This document shows positions 14,931 through 23,767 of a stretch of 37,906 nt of DNA, piece by piece. The DNA comes from Candidatus Roslinia caecavium (GTDB lineage Bacteria; Bacillota; Clostridia; Monoglobales; Monoglobaceae). The stretch spans positions 1 through 37,906 of the forward strand of contig CAJFTO010000025.1 of NCBI GenBank assembly GCA_904419955.1, given 5' to 3'. How positions within the stretch are numbered: position 1 is the stretch's first letter; each line of letters starts with the position of its first letter. The notes beneath the pieces are model-generated. The model was not told the DNA's origin. It ran no database searches and saw only the letters and a list, made by a program, of their open reading frames with translations. The translations under genes and the position numbers were made by a program.

Positions 14931-17849
14931 CTATATTCTCACAGTCTCGCTCAGCGGCTCCATGCCTACGGCGTCTTTCCAAATATATAAGCGCGCGCTG
15001 CTCGCCGCGTCCGGTTTGATATATCCGTCGGCGCCCCCTACTTCCGTTCCCGAAACCGCGAACGTTTTGAAATCAATCAGAGCTCCGTTTACATCATATG
15101 CGGCGACAAGCAGCTCCGCCGTCGGCGCCGTTTCCTCTCCGTTATATTTAAGCTCTACGCGCAGCGCGTTATCTATAAACTCCGCCGATATAAATTCGTA
15201 CTCATACGAAACCGCTTCGGCGCCAGACGTAGCCGGATATTCGCCGCCGCCCACGTACGAATATACAAGCGAGGTCTTATACCGCTCAAGCTCCGCGCCT
15301 AATACTGGATTGCGCTCGTAATCCGTATCGTCTACCTCGTCGTTGAACTCGTGTTTAAAATCGCCGTTTTCCATTCTGCCCGCGTATTTCTCTACGTTTG
15401 CAACGACGTCTTCCGGAGAATCCGGAATATAACTATACATATCGGCGTCCGTATCAAAGTTATTGTATACCGTCTCTCCGACCAATGTTTTATAGGTATC
15501 CGGAACCCGCTCGTCTCTGGTCTGAGCGACATACGCGTCGAAGCTCGTAGGGTTAGTCTTAGCGTCTATGATATCCGCCGTATTGTCTCCGCTTATACTA
15601 TTGTTATACATTTTTATCATACCGCCGTTCTCGCCCGAGAACGTGCCTTCGCCCAGAGCGTCCGTTCCCTGAAGCGACGCCAGAACGGGGTTCTTACAGT
15701 TTCTGAAAACGTTCGCCTCTACAAATATAGAGCTTCCGTTCGTCGCGCCGACGCCGTATTTTGAATTGCCGTCGAAGTAGTTATTGTAGATATGTATAGT
15801 TCCTCTTCTAACTCTCGCGTGACGCGAATCGGAATGATCGAACCAATTATGATGATACGTGACGAAAAACTCCTCCGTATCCTGAGTCATTCCGCAAAGC
15901 GAAGTCTTGCCGCTGTCCCAAAAATGATTATACGATAAGGTTATATAGCTCGAACCGCTCTTAACGTCCAAGGAACCGTCGCCCTTCTTCTGGTCTCCGC
16001 CTCTGTTCTGACCATAGAATATGTCTACGTTATGTATCCAACAGTTAAAGTTATCCGTATCCAAAGAGATACCGTCGTCATAAAACTCCATTACCGCTAA
16101 ATTCCTGACTTCAATATTCTTCGAGTCTCTCAGCAGCAGCGACCATCCGTATAGGACTGCGTCGTCGCCCACGCCCTCGAGCGTGATGTTGGAAGTCGCC
16201 TTTATCTGCGCATATCTCGACGAATTAATCCCTTCTATATCCTTTACCTGCCCTATCACGCGTATAACGAGCGGCGTCGTCTCCGATCCGTTTTTTTCGC
16301 GCAGCGACAGTATATTTATCAGACCTTCCGCTTCGGTCGGCTTATCTTTTACCATGACCGTATGTTTTATAGTATTTACGTTATTGTTATCGACATAGAT
16401 CACCTGAGCGCCGTCCTTCAGCGTTCCGTCGTTTTTATAGCCGCCCACGCCTTCCGCGTTATAATACGGAGACCTCGGATCGAACGCAAAACCTTCTCTT
16501 ACCTGAGCCTCGACGTTTATCAGCCCCGTTTCGGCGTAATCCGTCTCCTCTCCGTTTTCAACCGCCGCGACCTTGATCGTATAATTGCCCGCGCTGAGTC
16601 CGAGAACGTCGGCGCGGTAGTAATCGCCGTAAAAACGTATCAATTCGTCGTCAATCTTTGTATATTCGGTATCTCCCATCGCCTTGTAATATACGTTATA
16701 CTTTTCGACCGCGGCGCTGTTCGTCCATGTTACATACGCGCTTTCAAGCCAACCTTTAAAACCGGCGATACTGATATTCGACGGCTCCGGTTCCGCCGGA
16801 GTCGCAGAAACCGTATTGGATATAACGCTCCCATATTTATTTACCGCCGTCACGCTGTAAGAATATTCGGTTCCGTTAACGAGGCCTGTATCTATATACG
16901 ACGTCTGCTCCAATCCGTTCGCCACAACCGTTCCATTACGATACACGTCGTAGGTAGACGCGTATTCGGACTCGCTCCACGAAAGCGCGACCTGTCCGTC
17001 GCCGGCGGTCGCCGATAAAGTAAATTCTCCGGGAGGATCGGTCGGCTCGGCCGGAGTCGCCTTCACGCTCGTCCCGTCGCTCTCGCCCGCCGAATTTTTC
17101 GCTATAACTCTAAATTCGTATTCGACTCCGTTTTCAAGGCCGTCTATGGTATAAAACGTCTCCTCCGTGTTTATCGGTTCCAACGCGCCGGATACGTATA
17201 TATCATACGATACCGCTCCGTACGCTCTGTCCCAGCTCAGAGCCACGGCGCCGTCTCCGGCGGCCGCGGTAAGATTCGTAACGTCTAACGGCGGTTCGTC
17301 CGACTCGACTGTAAATTCCGCGGTCGTCAAATACGCATGGTTAGTATTTATCGACACAAGCTTTCCGGTTCCGTCGTCCGCCTCCACGCTCGACGTCGCG
17401 GCAGTAAGCCTATACTCTCCCTTCGGCATATTCGTAAGCGTCAAGCCTGTATCTCTGTCGTTCTTTCCGTAAATTTTTCCGTCGGGCGCGACTATCAAAA
17501 TACCCTTGGCGTTATTGCCGTGAGAGCTCGAAAACGTGGCCGACCACGTTCCCTCCGTGACAAATGTCAGCGAATCCGTCGATGATCTGTTTATTTGAAC
17601 GTATTTTTTACTATCGGACGCCAGCGTAGACACCGTTCCCGAAAATCCGTCGAAACCCTCCGTTCCGGCGGCCAAGGTAGCGCTTGTAAGCTTCGTAAAA
17701 TCATAAGTCGTTTTCCCCACCGGGATAGCCAATTCAGCGGCGATAGCCGCGTTCTCCTCCCGAGCCGTTACAACGCCGCTCGCCGCAAACGCGGATAACA
17801 TCAACGCTAACGCAATCAAAAACGAAACGACTCTTTTCTCCTTCAACAT
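14931..17849 (-). CDS. Secreted multidomain pectate lyase (PL1) with FN3 modules
   Basis: 972 residues from the ATG at 17849, which is preceded by GGGAGGT; the frame is open 48 bases further but that start has no ribosome site. A signal peptide (KRVVSFLIALALMLSAFAAS) is followed by a beta-rich N-terminal module (about 45-165). Two clear fibronectin III modules follow (DGAVALSWDRAYGAVSYDIY and DGQVALSWSESEYASTYDVY) and a third, more divergent one. The PL1 right-handed beta-helix spans roughly 470-840. It shows FYDDGISLD, DGSLDVKSGSSYITLSYNHF, TYHHNWFDHSDSRHARVRRG with the catalytic-type Arg, and HIYNNYF. It would cleave homogalacturonan by beta-elimination outside the cell. The C-terminal about 85 residues end in ARLYIWKDAVGMEPL, a module also closing the protein at 28519-34455. 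There is no SLH domain, so the protein is released or held by that module. Confidence 0.92.
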   Translation of the reverse strand: MLKEKRVVSFLIALALMLSAFAASGVVTAREENAAIAAELAIPVGKTTYDFTKLTSATLAAGTEGFDGFSGTVSTLASDSKKYVQINRSSTDSLTFVTEGTWSATFSSSHGNNAKGILIVAPDGKIYGKNDRDTGLTLTNMPKGEYRLTAATSSVEADDGTGKLVSINTNHAYLTTAEFTVESDEPPLDVTNLTAAAGDGAVALSWDRAYGAVSYDIYVSGALEPINTEETFYTIDGLENGVEYEFRVIAKNSAGESDGTSVKATPAEPTDPPGEFTLSATAGDGQVALSWSESEYASTYDVYRNGTVVANGLEQTSYIDTGLVNGTEYSYSVTAVNKYGSVISNTVSATPAEPEPSNISIAGFKGWLESAYVTWTNSAAVEKYNVYYKAMGDTEYTKIDDELIRFYGDYYRADVLGLSAGNYTIKVAAVENGEETDYAETGLINVEAQVREGFAFDPRSPYYNAEGVGGYKNDGTLKDGAQVIYVDNNNVNTIKHTVMVKDKPTEAEGLINILSLREKNGSETTPLVIRVIGQVKDIEGINSSRYAQIKATSNITLEGVGDDAVLYGWSLLLRDSKNIEVRNLAVMEFYDDGISLDTDNFNCWIHNVDIFYGQNRGGDQKKGDGSLDVKSGSSYITLSYNHFWDSGKTSLCGMTQDTEEFFVTYHHNWFDHSDSRHARVRRGTIHIYNNYFDGNSKYGVGATNGSSIFVEANVFRNCKNPVLASLQGTDALGEGTFSGENGGMIKMYNNSISGDNTADIIDAKTNPTSFDAYVAQTRDERVPDTYKTLVGETVYNNFDTDADMYSYIPDSPEDVVANVEKYAGRMENGDFKHEFNDEVDDTDYERNPVLGAELERYKTSLVYSYVGGGEYPATSGAEAVSYEYEFISAEFIDNALRVELKYNGEETAPTAELLVAAYDVNGALIDFKTFAVSGTEVGGADGYIKPDAASSARLYIWKDAVGMEPLSETVRI

Positions 17850-17970
17850 GTTGTTTACCTCCCTTATTAAATATATATGCCAATAATTAATTTTCAAATA
17901 TATATCGCCCTCTTTAAGAAATATTGTCGGTATAATTACTAAAATTTAGAGTGAAATATAATACAATATC

Positions 17971-17999
17971 ATTATATATTACCAGAACGACTTTGTAAA
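17971..17999 (-). promoter_or_regulatory. Sigma-A promoter of the pectate lyase gene
   Basis: On the minus strand TTTACA (17994-17999) and TATAAT (17971-17976) are 17 bases apart, giving a leader of about 120 nt. Confidence 0.65.
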
Positions 18000-18271
18000 T
18001 AAAAACAGTTTAAATCTTTAACGAATGGCTAAAAACATGTATATCATACAGTTTTTATGCCCTGCGACAATTTGCTTCGCAACTCATAACGCCGTCCGTT
18101 CAAACGAAATACGTTTTGCTTATGAAATTCTATTCAATAGCCCGCTTTCGCGCTCTGTTGGCAACAATACATATATAATAAAATACATCGCCGGCAATTT
18201 GAACGTTTTTATTTATCCGATCTCAATTAATCGCGCTTTACATTTATTTAACGCCGCCGCAATATATAAAA
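18000..18271. other. Intergenic stretch, no gene seen
   Basis: AT-rich sequence between the pectate lyase promoter and the terminator of the pseudogene. Open frames on the plus strand here have no ribosome binding site and no recognisable protein. Confidence 0.5.
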
Positions 18272-18300
18272 ATACCCGCTCTATCCTCTCGCGCGGGTAT
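18265..18300 (-). terminator. Rho-independent terminator downstream of the SLH pseudogene
   Basis: On the minus strand an 8-bp stem (ATACCCGC with GCGGGTAT, 18272-18300) is followed by TTTTTAT. It is intact although the gene is dead. Confidence 0.7.
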
Positions 18301-18336
18301 AACTTCCGATCGGCTGAAATAAGCCGGATCTTCTGT

Positions 18337-18908
18337 TTAACTTGCCAAGAACCTTTGCAGGATGGTCGCCGCCTCCGCGCGGGTCGCGTTACCCTGCGGA
18401 TCTATGCGGCCCTCGTCCGTTCCGGTCATCAGTCCGGGACCGCCCATACGTAAACGCCGTTAGCCGCCGTTACGGTAACCGTCGTGTCGCGCTCGAAATA
18501 TTCCGCTTGTATTCCGTTCGTCTCCATCGAAGAGTCTTCATCCGCGCCCCGCGTTACGCCGATCTGAGTATTTTTTCCCTTCCAATAGGAAGCGCTACGC
18601 TATATTCGGTTACGCCGGGCAAAAAGTTTTGTGCAGGCATCCGCTCCCGCCTATCCTGTCAGCTTAAGGCGCCGAGTTCCGTATTACTCGACGCGCCGCT
18701 CGCAGGAATGTATCCTACATTTACATTAAATCCTTTCAACGTAGATGAGGCGCCGTCGCTCCGTCTTCAGAAGTTGAAACCGCCGAATACGCTGCCTGGC
18801 AGCAAAATGGCTTAGCGTTTACCGTCGTCGCTGCGAAAACCACGTTCGGTAAAAGCGAGCAGACCATGCACAGCGTTATGAAAAACGTTAAAATTCTTCT
18901 CTTCATTG
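18337..18908 (-). pseudogene. Decayed SLH surface protein with cadherin-like module
   Basis: Read on the minus strand, an intact ribosome site (AGGAG at about 18916-18920) precedes ATG 18908. A two-base AG expansion within the first ten bases forces a TAA at codon 7 (18888-18890). In the shifted frame a signal peptide follows (RRILTFFITLCMVCSLLPNV), ending at a TGA at 18736-18738. Another frame continues with NVNVGYIPASGASSNTELGA, then a TGA (18659-18661), then FLPGVTEYSVALP, which resembles a cadherin-like beta-sandwich module (PF12733). After further shifts the end reads GLMTGTDEGRIDPQGNATRA..AATILQRF, the last part of an SLH domain, with a stop at 18337. The remnant (572 bp) is much shorter than intact relatives, so internal deletion also occurred. 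Confidence 0.85.
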
Positions 18909-18920
18909 TCTCACTCCTAA

Positions 18921-19306
18921 AAATTATATATTGGGTATTATATTAATTTATTATCTTCATATTTTATTTGACATAAATCGCAAAGGAAAATATATAACAA
19001 AAAGCTAATCTTTCAATCAACGCAACATTGTCGCCTTTTCCCCAATGGATCGCGCAACAATAATTTTATTTTAATGTAAACTACGCTTTTACGTTAGCGC
19101 TTATCCACGAAAAAGCCAATATTTTATACCTCCGACTAATTATAATCTCAAAACTTTTATTTATACTACAAATTAATAGACAAAAACGCAACCGTTATAT
19201 AACGTAAAATATTATTTTCAGATGGAATATACATATTTTTTATCATTATCACATATTCATTCAATTAACTTTGGTCAAAATTTTATGAGTTTAACCTTTT
19301 TTATTA
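18921..19306. other. AT-rich intergenic stretch, no gene seen
   Basis: Lies between the divergent pseudogene and the GH13 gene. It has no supportable ORF; only the GH13 promoter elements at its right end were recognised. Confidence 0.5.
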
Positions 19307-19335
19307 GTGACTTTTACACAAATTTATAGTATAAT
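19307..19335 (+). promoter_or_regulatory. Putative promoter of the GH13 gene
   Basis: TATAAT (19330-19335) with a weak -35 GTGACT (19307-19312) 17 bases upstream. Confidence 0.45.
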
Positions 19336-19390
19336 ATTAAACAGCAAAATTAATAACCGAGAATTTATATTTAGAAACGGAGGCATCAAT

Positions 19391-20704
19391 ATGTGGTACG
19401 ATGAAAGCGTCTTTTATCAAATATATCCGCTCGGCTTCTGCGGCGCTCCGCGGGAGAACGACGGCGTAACGGTAAACCGCATAAAAAAGGTAAACGATTG
19501 GATCGAGCACATCAAAAAAGTAGGGGCGAACGCGATATACTTTTCGCCGCTGTTCGAATCCGACCGCCACGGCTACGACACAAGGGATTATAAAAAACTG
19601 GACTGCAGGCTAGGAACCAACGAGAATTTTAAAGAGGTCTGCGAAAACCTCCACAAAAACGGTATAAAGATCGTGTTGGACGGAGTGTTTAATCACGTCG
19701 GCAGAGGTTTCTGGGCGTTTAAGGACGTGCAGGATAAAAAATGGGATTCGCCGTACAAGGATTGGTTCCACATCAACTTTGACGGTAATAGTTGCTATAA
19801 CGACGGTTTTTGGTACGAGGGCTGGGAAGGACATTTCGAGCTTGTTAAGCTCAACCTCAAAAACAACGCCGTCGTAGAATATCTATTCTCCTGTATCGAC
19901 GATTGGGTAAAGGAATTCGACATCGACGGACTGAGGCTCGACGTCGCATACTGTCTCGACATGGACTTTTTGAGCAGGCTGCGCAGTCACTGCGATTCGC
20001 TGAAGTCCGAATTTTTCCTTGTTGGCGAACTTATGCACGGAGATTACAGCCGGTATGTGACCGACGATAAGCTAAACAGCTGCACGAATTACGAGTGCTA
20101 CAAGGGCTTGTACTCAAGTTTTAATTCGAGCAATATGTTTGAGATAACGCATTCGCTTATGCGCCAGTTCGGTCCCGAGCCGTGGACGCTGTATAAGGGC
20201 AAACATCTGCTGTGCTTTGTGGACAACCACGACGTGAGCAGGATAGCGAGTATTCTAAACAATAAGAAGCATCTTCCTCTTATCTACGCTCTGCTTTTCG
20301 GGATGCCGGGAATACCCTGCATATACTATGGCAGCGAGTGGGGAGCCGAGGGCTTAAAGGAAAACGGCAGCGACGACAATTTAAGGCCGTCGTTCGACGA
20401 GCCCATATCGAACGAGCTTACCGAATGGATCGAGAATCTCGCCGAGGCGCATAAAAGTTCTAAGGCGCTCTGCTACGGGGATTTTAAATCGATCCTGCTC
20501 ACGACCAAGCAGACCATATTCCAGCGTCAATTTGAGGACGACAGGGTCTTGGTCGCGATAAATTCGGATTCCGAGCCCTTTACGGCGCACTTTGACGCAG
20601 GCTGCGGAATGGCCGTAGATCTGATAACGGGCGAGGACCACGACTTTGGAGGGGGCAGCGAACTGCCGCCTTACAGCGCGTATTTCTGGAAAATGGAAAA
20701 ATAA
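19391..20704 (+). CDS. Intracellular alpha-amylase family glycoside hydrolase (GH13)
   Basis: 437 residues from ATG 19391, preceded by GGAGG at 19379-19383; the frame is open 84 bases upstream but without a ribosome site. There is no signal peptide, so it acts in the cytoplasm. It is a (beta/alpha)8 barrel with all GH13 regions: DGVFNHVGRG (region I), GLRLDVAYCL with nucleophile D184 (II), FLVGELMHG with acid/base E213 (III) and FVDNHDVSR with D281 (IV). The N-terminus MWYDESVFYQIYPLGF and modest length suggest a maltodextrin-, cyclodextrin- or oligosaccharide-acting enzyme rather than a starch endo-amylase. The C-terminal small beta domain is short. No transporter or other starch gene is adjacent. 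Exact specificity cannot be read from sequence. Confidence 0.9.
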   Translation: MWYDESVFYQIYPLGFCGAPRENDGVTVNRIKKVNDWIEHIKKVGANAIYFSPLFESDRHGYDTRDYKKLDCRLGTNENFKEVCENLHKNGIKIVLDGVFNHVGRGFWAFKDVQDKKWDSPYKDWFHINFDGNSCYNDGFWYEGWEGHFELVKLNLKNNAVVEYLFSCIDDWVKEFDIDGLRLDVAYCLDMDFLSRLRSHCDSLKSEFFLVGELMHGDYSRYVTDDKLNSCTNYECYKGLYSSFNSSNMFEITHSLMRQFGPEPWTLYKGKHLLCFVDNHDVSRIASILNNKKHLPLIYALLFGMPGIPCIYYGSEWGAEGLKENGSDDNLRPSFDEPISNELTEWIENLAEAHKSSKALCYGDFKSILLTTKQTIFQRQFEDDRVLVAINSDSEPFTAHFDAGCGMAVDLITGEDHDFGGGSELPPYSAYFWKMEK

Positions 20705-20717
20705 TTAAACTGAAACA

Positions 20718-20761
20718 ACGCCGGGCGAATATAGATCCGAAAGATCCGTAGCGTCCGGCGT
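20718..20761 (+). terminator. Weak hairpin between the GH13 and nucleotidase genes
   Basis: ACGCCGG (20718-20724) pairs with CCGGCGT (20755-20761) around a loop that holds a GATCCGAAAGATCC stretch. It is followed by a loose T-rich tract. It could be an intercistronic attenuator. Confidence 0.35.
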
Positions 20762-20802
20762 CCCTTGTAGTTCTTTTAAAATATAATAAACCGGAGGAAA
20801 AT

Positions 20803-23217
20803 ATGATGACAAAAACAACTGCAAACAAACGGATCAGTCTGCTTTTAGCTTTAGTTATGATCCTATCGCTGAGCTTTAACTTCTCGTCGGTTTTCGCCGC
20901 CGACTCTGTTTTTACGGATGTTAGCGGACATTGGGCGGAAGACGCGATTATTTATTGTTACGACAGCGGCGTGATGGTCGGCGCCACGGATACGACCTTT
21001 GATCCCGACGTTCAGACTACGGGCGAGATGCTGAAAACGGTATTGTCGAGAGTGTCCGGAACCGATATACAGACGTCGGAATCGGATTCTTCAAGCATAT
21101 ACCGCGAGGACGCGGCTTCTTTGATCGCGCAGTATATATTCAGCGGCGAGACGGCGGACGAAAATAATTTCTCAGACGCGAGCCTCATATCCGCAGACGA
21201 TCTAAACGGAGTCAACGTTTGCCTTGCAAACGGAATAATGACGGGTAAAGAAAACAACGCGTTCGACCCGCAGGGTTACCTCACCAGAGCTGAACTGGCA
21301 GTTATAGCGCAGAGGATATACGTCTATTACAACGACGCTTACACTACTATAAATATAATCCACACAAACGATATGCACGGAAGTCTGACTTCCTCCTCGT
21401 CTACCATAGGCGTAGATCTTGTAGCCGCTCTTAAGGAATCTACCGAAAACGCTATACTCGTAGACGCGGGCGACGCCACTCAGGGAATAGCCTTTGCGTC
21501 GCTGACGCAGGGCGCGGACGTGATCTCCGCGATGAATATAGCCGGCTACGACCTTATGGCGGCCGGAAACCACGAATTCGACTACGGCGTAGAAACGCTG
21601 CTCCAAAACGCGGCTAACGCAAACTTCCCAATACTTTCGGCGAACGCGTACTATAACACAAAGCCTCTCTTTGAAATGTCTTACGCGAACGGCGAAAAGA
21701 CGAACAACGGCTGTAACGCGATAATAGAGATCGACGGAGTCAAAGTCGGTTTCTTTGGAATAACTACCTGCGGGACCGCGACATCCACAAACCCGGAAGG
21801 ACTCGAAGGCGTGACCTTTGAGGACGAGATCGAGACATCAAGAGAACAGATCGCCGACTTAAAGGAACAAGGCGCGGACGTTATAATCGGCGTTATGCAT
21901 ATGGGCGTTAACGAGACCGTAGGAGTGACTTCGACCGAGGCGGCCGACGCTTTAGGCGGCGAGGGGCTCGACGCGATAATAGACGGACACAGCCACAGCG
22001 TGGTCAACACTGTAGAAAACGGAGTTGTGATAGGACAGACCGGCTCCTCCTCCGCTAACGTCGGAATGCTGACTGTCAGGATAGCCGAAGGCGGAGAAAA
22101 GAGTCTTAGCGAAAAGCTTATTTCGGCAACGGAACTTTCCGGAATGGTAACCCCGGATCCTGAAGTTACCGCGTTTTTAAACAGCGTTAACGAAGAGCAG
22201 TCTCAGTTGCTCGGCGAGGAGGTAGCGGAGAGCGCCGTCACCCTTTGGGGAGGATATGTAAATAACGTATCCGAGGCCAGAGTCCACGAGACTAATCTCG
22301 GAGATCTAATATGCGACAGCATGATAGCAAGATACAAAGAAGTCTATCCCGACGATACGACTCCGGTAGTCGCGGCCAATAACGCCGGCGGTATACGCGC
22401 TGCCATATACGCCGGAACTATAACAAAAGAGGATACGTTCAACGTTCTCCCATTTGCCAACACGCTGCTGTATAAGACTATTACGCCAAATATACTGTAT
22501 GAGATAATGGAGACAAGCCTTAGCGGCAACACTGCTCAGGATCAGAAAACGGGTATGATAACCGGCGCATATGAAGGCGGTTTCCTGCAGATCGGCGGTA
22601 TGACGGTAGAATATGACCCAAACAGCCCGGCCGGCGAGAAAGTTATAGGGATAACCCTCGACTCCTCGGATTCCGTCCTCGACAGAAACGACGATAACTC
22701 TCCCATAATATTTATGTCGAACGACTACGTCATGGGCGGCGGAAGCGGCTACGACATGCTTGCGGATATAAACATCGGCGGAGAGTTCGGATCGCTTGAG
22801 GAAATATTCAGAAACTATATAATAAGTCTCACCGAAGGCGGCTCGAAGGCTCTCGACTATCCAATATCTCAAAATAGGATAGTTCCGGTATCAGATTATC
22901 AAGCGACCGACTACACGGCTTCGGTTTATATCAAAAACAGCGACGGAACTCCGCTCGCCAATACCGAAGTTGAAGTAACTATCGACTACGGCGAAAGCGT
23001 TACCGTCTCGACGAATGAAAACGGTCTTGCAGAAATAACGGTATCAAACGGACCTCACTCAATAAGTCTGACGAACGATCCGGGCGCGGCGGTATACGTT
23101 AACAACTACAGCGGCCAGGGTATCATCGAGGTAGAAGGCGATTATCCGGTTCCGTTCCCGTCGATAATAATAAGCGCGGACGAATCGGTTTCAAACGCTT
23201 TAGCCGACGCGGCGTAA
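20803..23217 (+). CDS. Surface-anchored SLH 5'-nucleotidase (UshA/metallophosphatase family)
   Basis: 804 residues. A signal peptide (ISLLLALVMILSLSFNFSSVFAA) precedes an SLH region (about 35-178) that begins FTDVSGHWAEDAIIYCYDSGVMVG and ends NGIMTGKENNAFDPQGYLTRAELAVIAQRIY; the middle repeat is degenerate. The metallophosphatase domain has IIHTNDMHG (about 187), VDAGDATQG, AAGNHEFDYG and IDGHSHSV, the metal-binding set of the UshA/NTD family. The 5'-nucleotidase C-terminal domain follows, with NNAGGIRAAIYAGTIT and NVLPFANTL. The last about 90 residues form an Ig-like or carboxypeptidase-regulatory-like module (DGTPLANTEVEVTI). It would dephosphorylate nucleotides at the cell surface for uptake. 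The ribosome site is CGGAGG; ATG codons at 20803 and 20806 are both possible. A good terminator follows. Confidence 0.92.
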   Translation: MMTKTTANKRISLLLALVMILSLSFNFSSVFAADSVFTDVSGHWAEDAIIYCYDSGVMVGATDTTFDPDVQTTGEMLKTVLSRVSGTDIQTSESDSSSIYREDAASLIAQYIFSGETADENNFSDASLISADDLNGVNVCLANGIMTGKENNAFDPQGYLTRAELAVIAQRIYVYYNDAYTTINIIHTNDMHGSLTSSSSTIGVDLVAALKESTENAILVDAGDATQGIAFASLTQGADVISAMNIAGYDLMAAGNHEFDYGVETLLQNAANANFPILSANAYYNTKPLFEMSYANGEKTNNGCNAIIEIDGVKVGFFGITTCGTATSTNPEGLEGVTFEDEIETSREQIADLKEQGADVIIGVMHMGVNETVGVTSTEAADALGGEGLDAIIDGHSHSVVNTVENGVVIGQTGSSSANVGMLTVRIAEGGEKSLSEKLISATELSGMVTPDPEVTAFLNSVNEEQSQLLGEEVAESAVTLWGGYVNNVSEARVHETNLGDLICDSMIARYKEVYPDDTTPVVAANNAGGIRAAIYAGTITKEDTFNVLPFANTLLYKTITPNILYEIMETSLSGNTAQDQKTGMITGAYEGGFLQIGGMTVEYDPNSPAGEKVIGITLDSSDSVLDRNDDNSPIIFMSNDYVMGGGSGYDMLADINIGGEFGSLEEIFRNYIISLTEGGSKALDYPISQNRIVPVSDYQATDYTASVYIKNSDGTPLANTEVEVTIDYGESVTVSTNENGLAEITVSNGPHSISLTNDPGAAVYVNNYSGQGIIEVEGDYPVPFPSIIISADESVSNALADAA

Positions 23218-23248
23218 GCTTTTTTAAATTTAACATTTGCAAACATTA

Positions 23249-23280
23249 GACGGACTGCTTTTTCAGTCCGTCATTTTATT
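23249..23280 (+). terminator. Rho-independent terminator of the nucleotidase gene
   Basis: A 9-bp perfect stem (GACGGACTG with CAGTCCGTC, 23249-23272) is followed by ATTTTATTTT. Confidence 0.85.
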
Positions 23281-23371
23281 TTACAGGATATGTTTATATT
23301 ACTCAATTATTAACATTATTTTACATAATGATTAACAATTTGAAAATAGTCTTGCATTTTTACAAAATGGG

Positions 23372-23377
23372 TATATA
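23372..23377 (+). promoter_or_regulatory. Putative -10 box for the 79-residue gene
   Basis: TATAAT at 23372-23377. The nearest -35-like hexamer (TTGCAT, 23352) is only 14 bases away, so the promoter may need an activator or use another -35. Confidence 0.4.
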
Positions 23378-23407
23378 ATTACTAATGTTGCAAATACTTA
23401 TCTTTTT

Positions 23408-23430
23408 TCTAATCAGAAGACATGATTAGA
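23408..23430 (+). promoter_or_regulatory. Operator-like inverted repeat in the leader of the 79-residue gene
   Basis: Perfect 8-base arms TCTAATCA (23408-23415) and TGATTAGA (23423-23430) with a 7-base spacer lie downstream of the -10 box and upstream of the gene. There is no T-tract, so a protein-binding site is more likely than a terminator. Confidence 0.45.
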
Positions 23431-23489
23431 TACGTTTCTTACAAATTAATATCAACATAATATTTTTAATTTATTCGGGAGGATTTGAA

Positions 23490-23729
23490 ATGCAATATTT
23501 ACTTACAGTTAGTCCCAAATACGGGATAGGTTTTATGGATGAAGACAATCGCGTCGTAACGTTAAAAGACGATCTGCATTTAGGGAAAGCCGCGTCGGAA
23601 AAGCTTATTAAACTTCTAAACGACAACAACTGTGAGCTTATACATTTTGACAACGTACTTGAAGATTTTTACTATGAAGAATTCGACTGCGCTCAAACGG
23701 CGGACGCACACGACAGCGAAATAAATTAA
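23490..23729 (+). CDS. Small hypothetical protein, 79 residues
   Basis: The product is acidic and shows no signal peptide, membrane segment or known motif. It begins MQYLLTVSPKYGIGFMDED and contains KLIKLLNDNNCELIHFDN, suggesting a small alpha/beta domain, followed by an acidic tail. A strong GGGAGG is 8 bases upstream, and it has its own -10 box, dyad and a shared downstream hairpin, so it is very likely a real gene. It is convergent with the GntR regulator. I do not recognise the family. Confidence 0.65.
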   Translation: MQYLLTVSPKYGIGFMDEDNRVVTLKDDLHLGKAASEKLIKLLNDNNCELIHFDNVLEDFYYEEFDCAQTADAHDSEIN

Positions 23730-23738
23730 ATAAGAAAA

Positions 23739-23767
23739 CTGACGGCGAGTCTAGTTCTTGCCGTCAG
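23739..23767 (-). terminator. Terminator of the GntR-family gene, overlapping its 3' end
   Basis: The stem CTGACGGC (23739-23746) with GCCGTCAG (23760-23767) is perfect. On the minus strand it is followed by TTTTCTTATTT. The regulator's last codons and stop lie inside the hairpin. It can also serve the convergent 79-residue gene. Confidence 0.75.

Noticed and set aside
18025-18815. Two plus-strand open frames over the pseudogene region
   Set aside because: They lack ribosome sites and resemble no protein; they mirror the decayed minus-strand SLH gene.
20782-20787. TATAAT just upstream of the SLH nucleotidase gene as a promoter
   Set aside because: It lies about 7 bases from the ribosome binding site and has no -35 at a usable distance.
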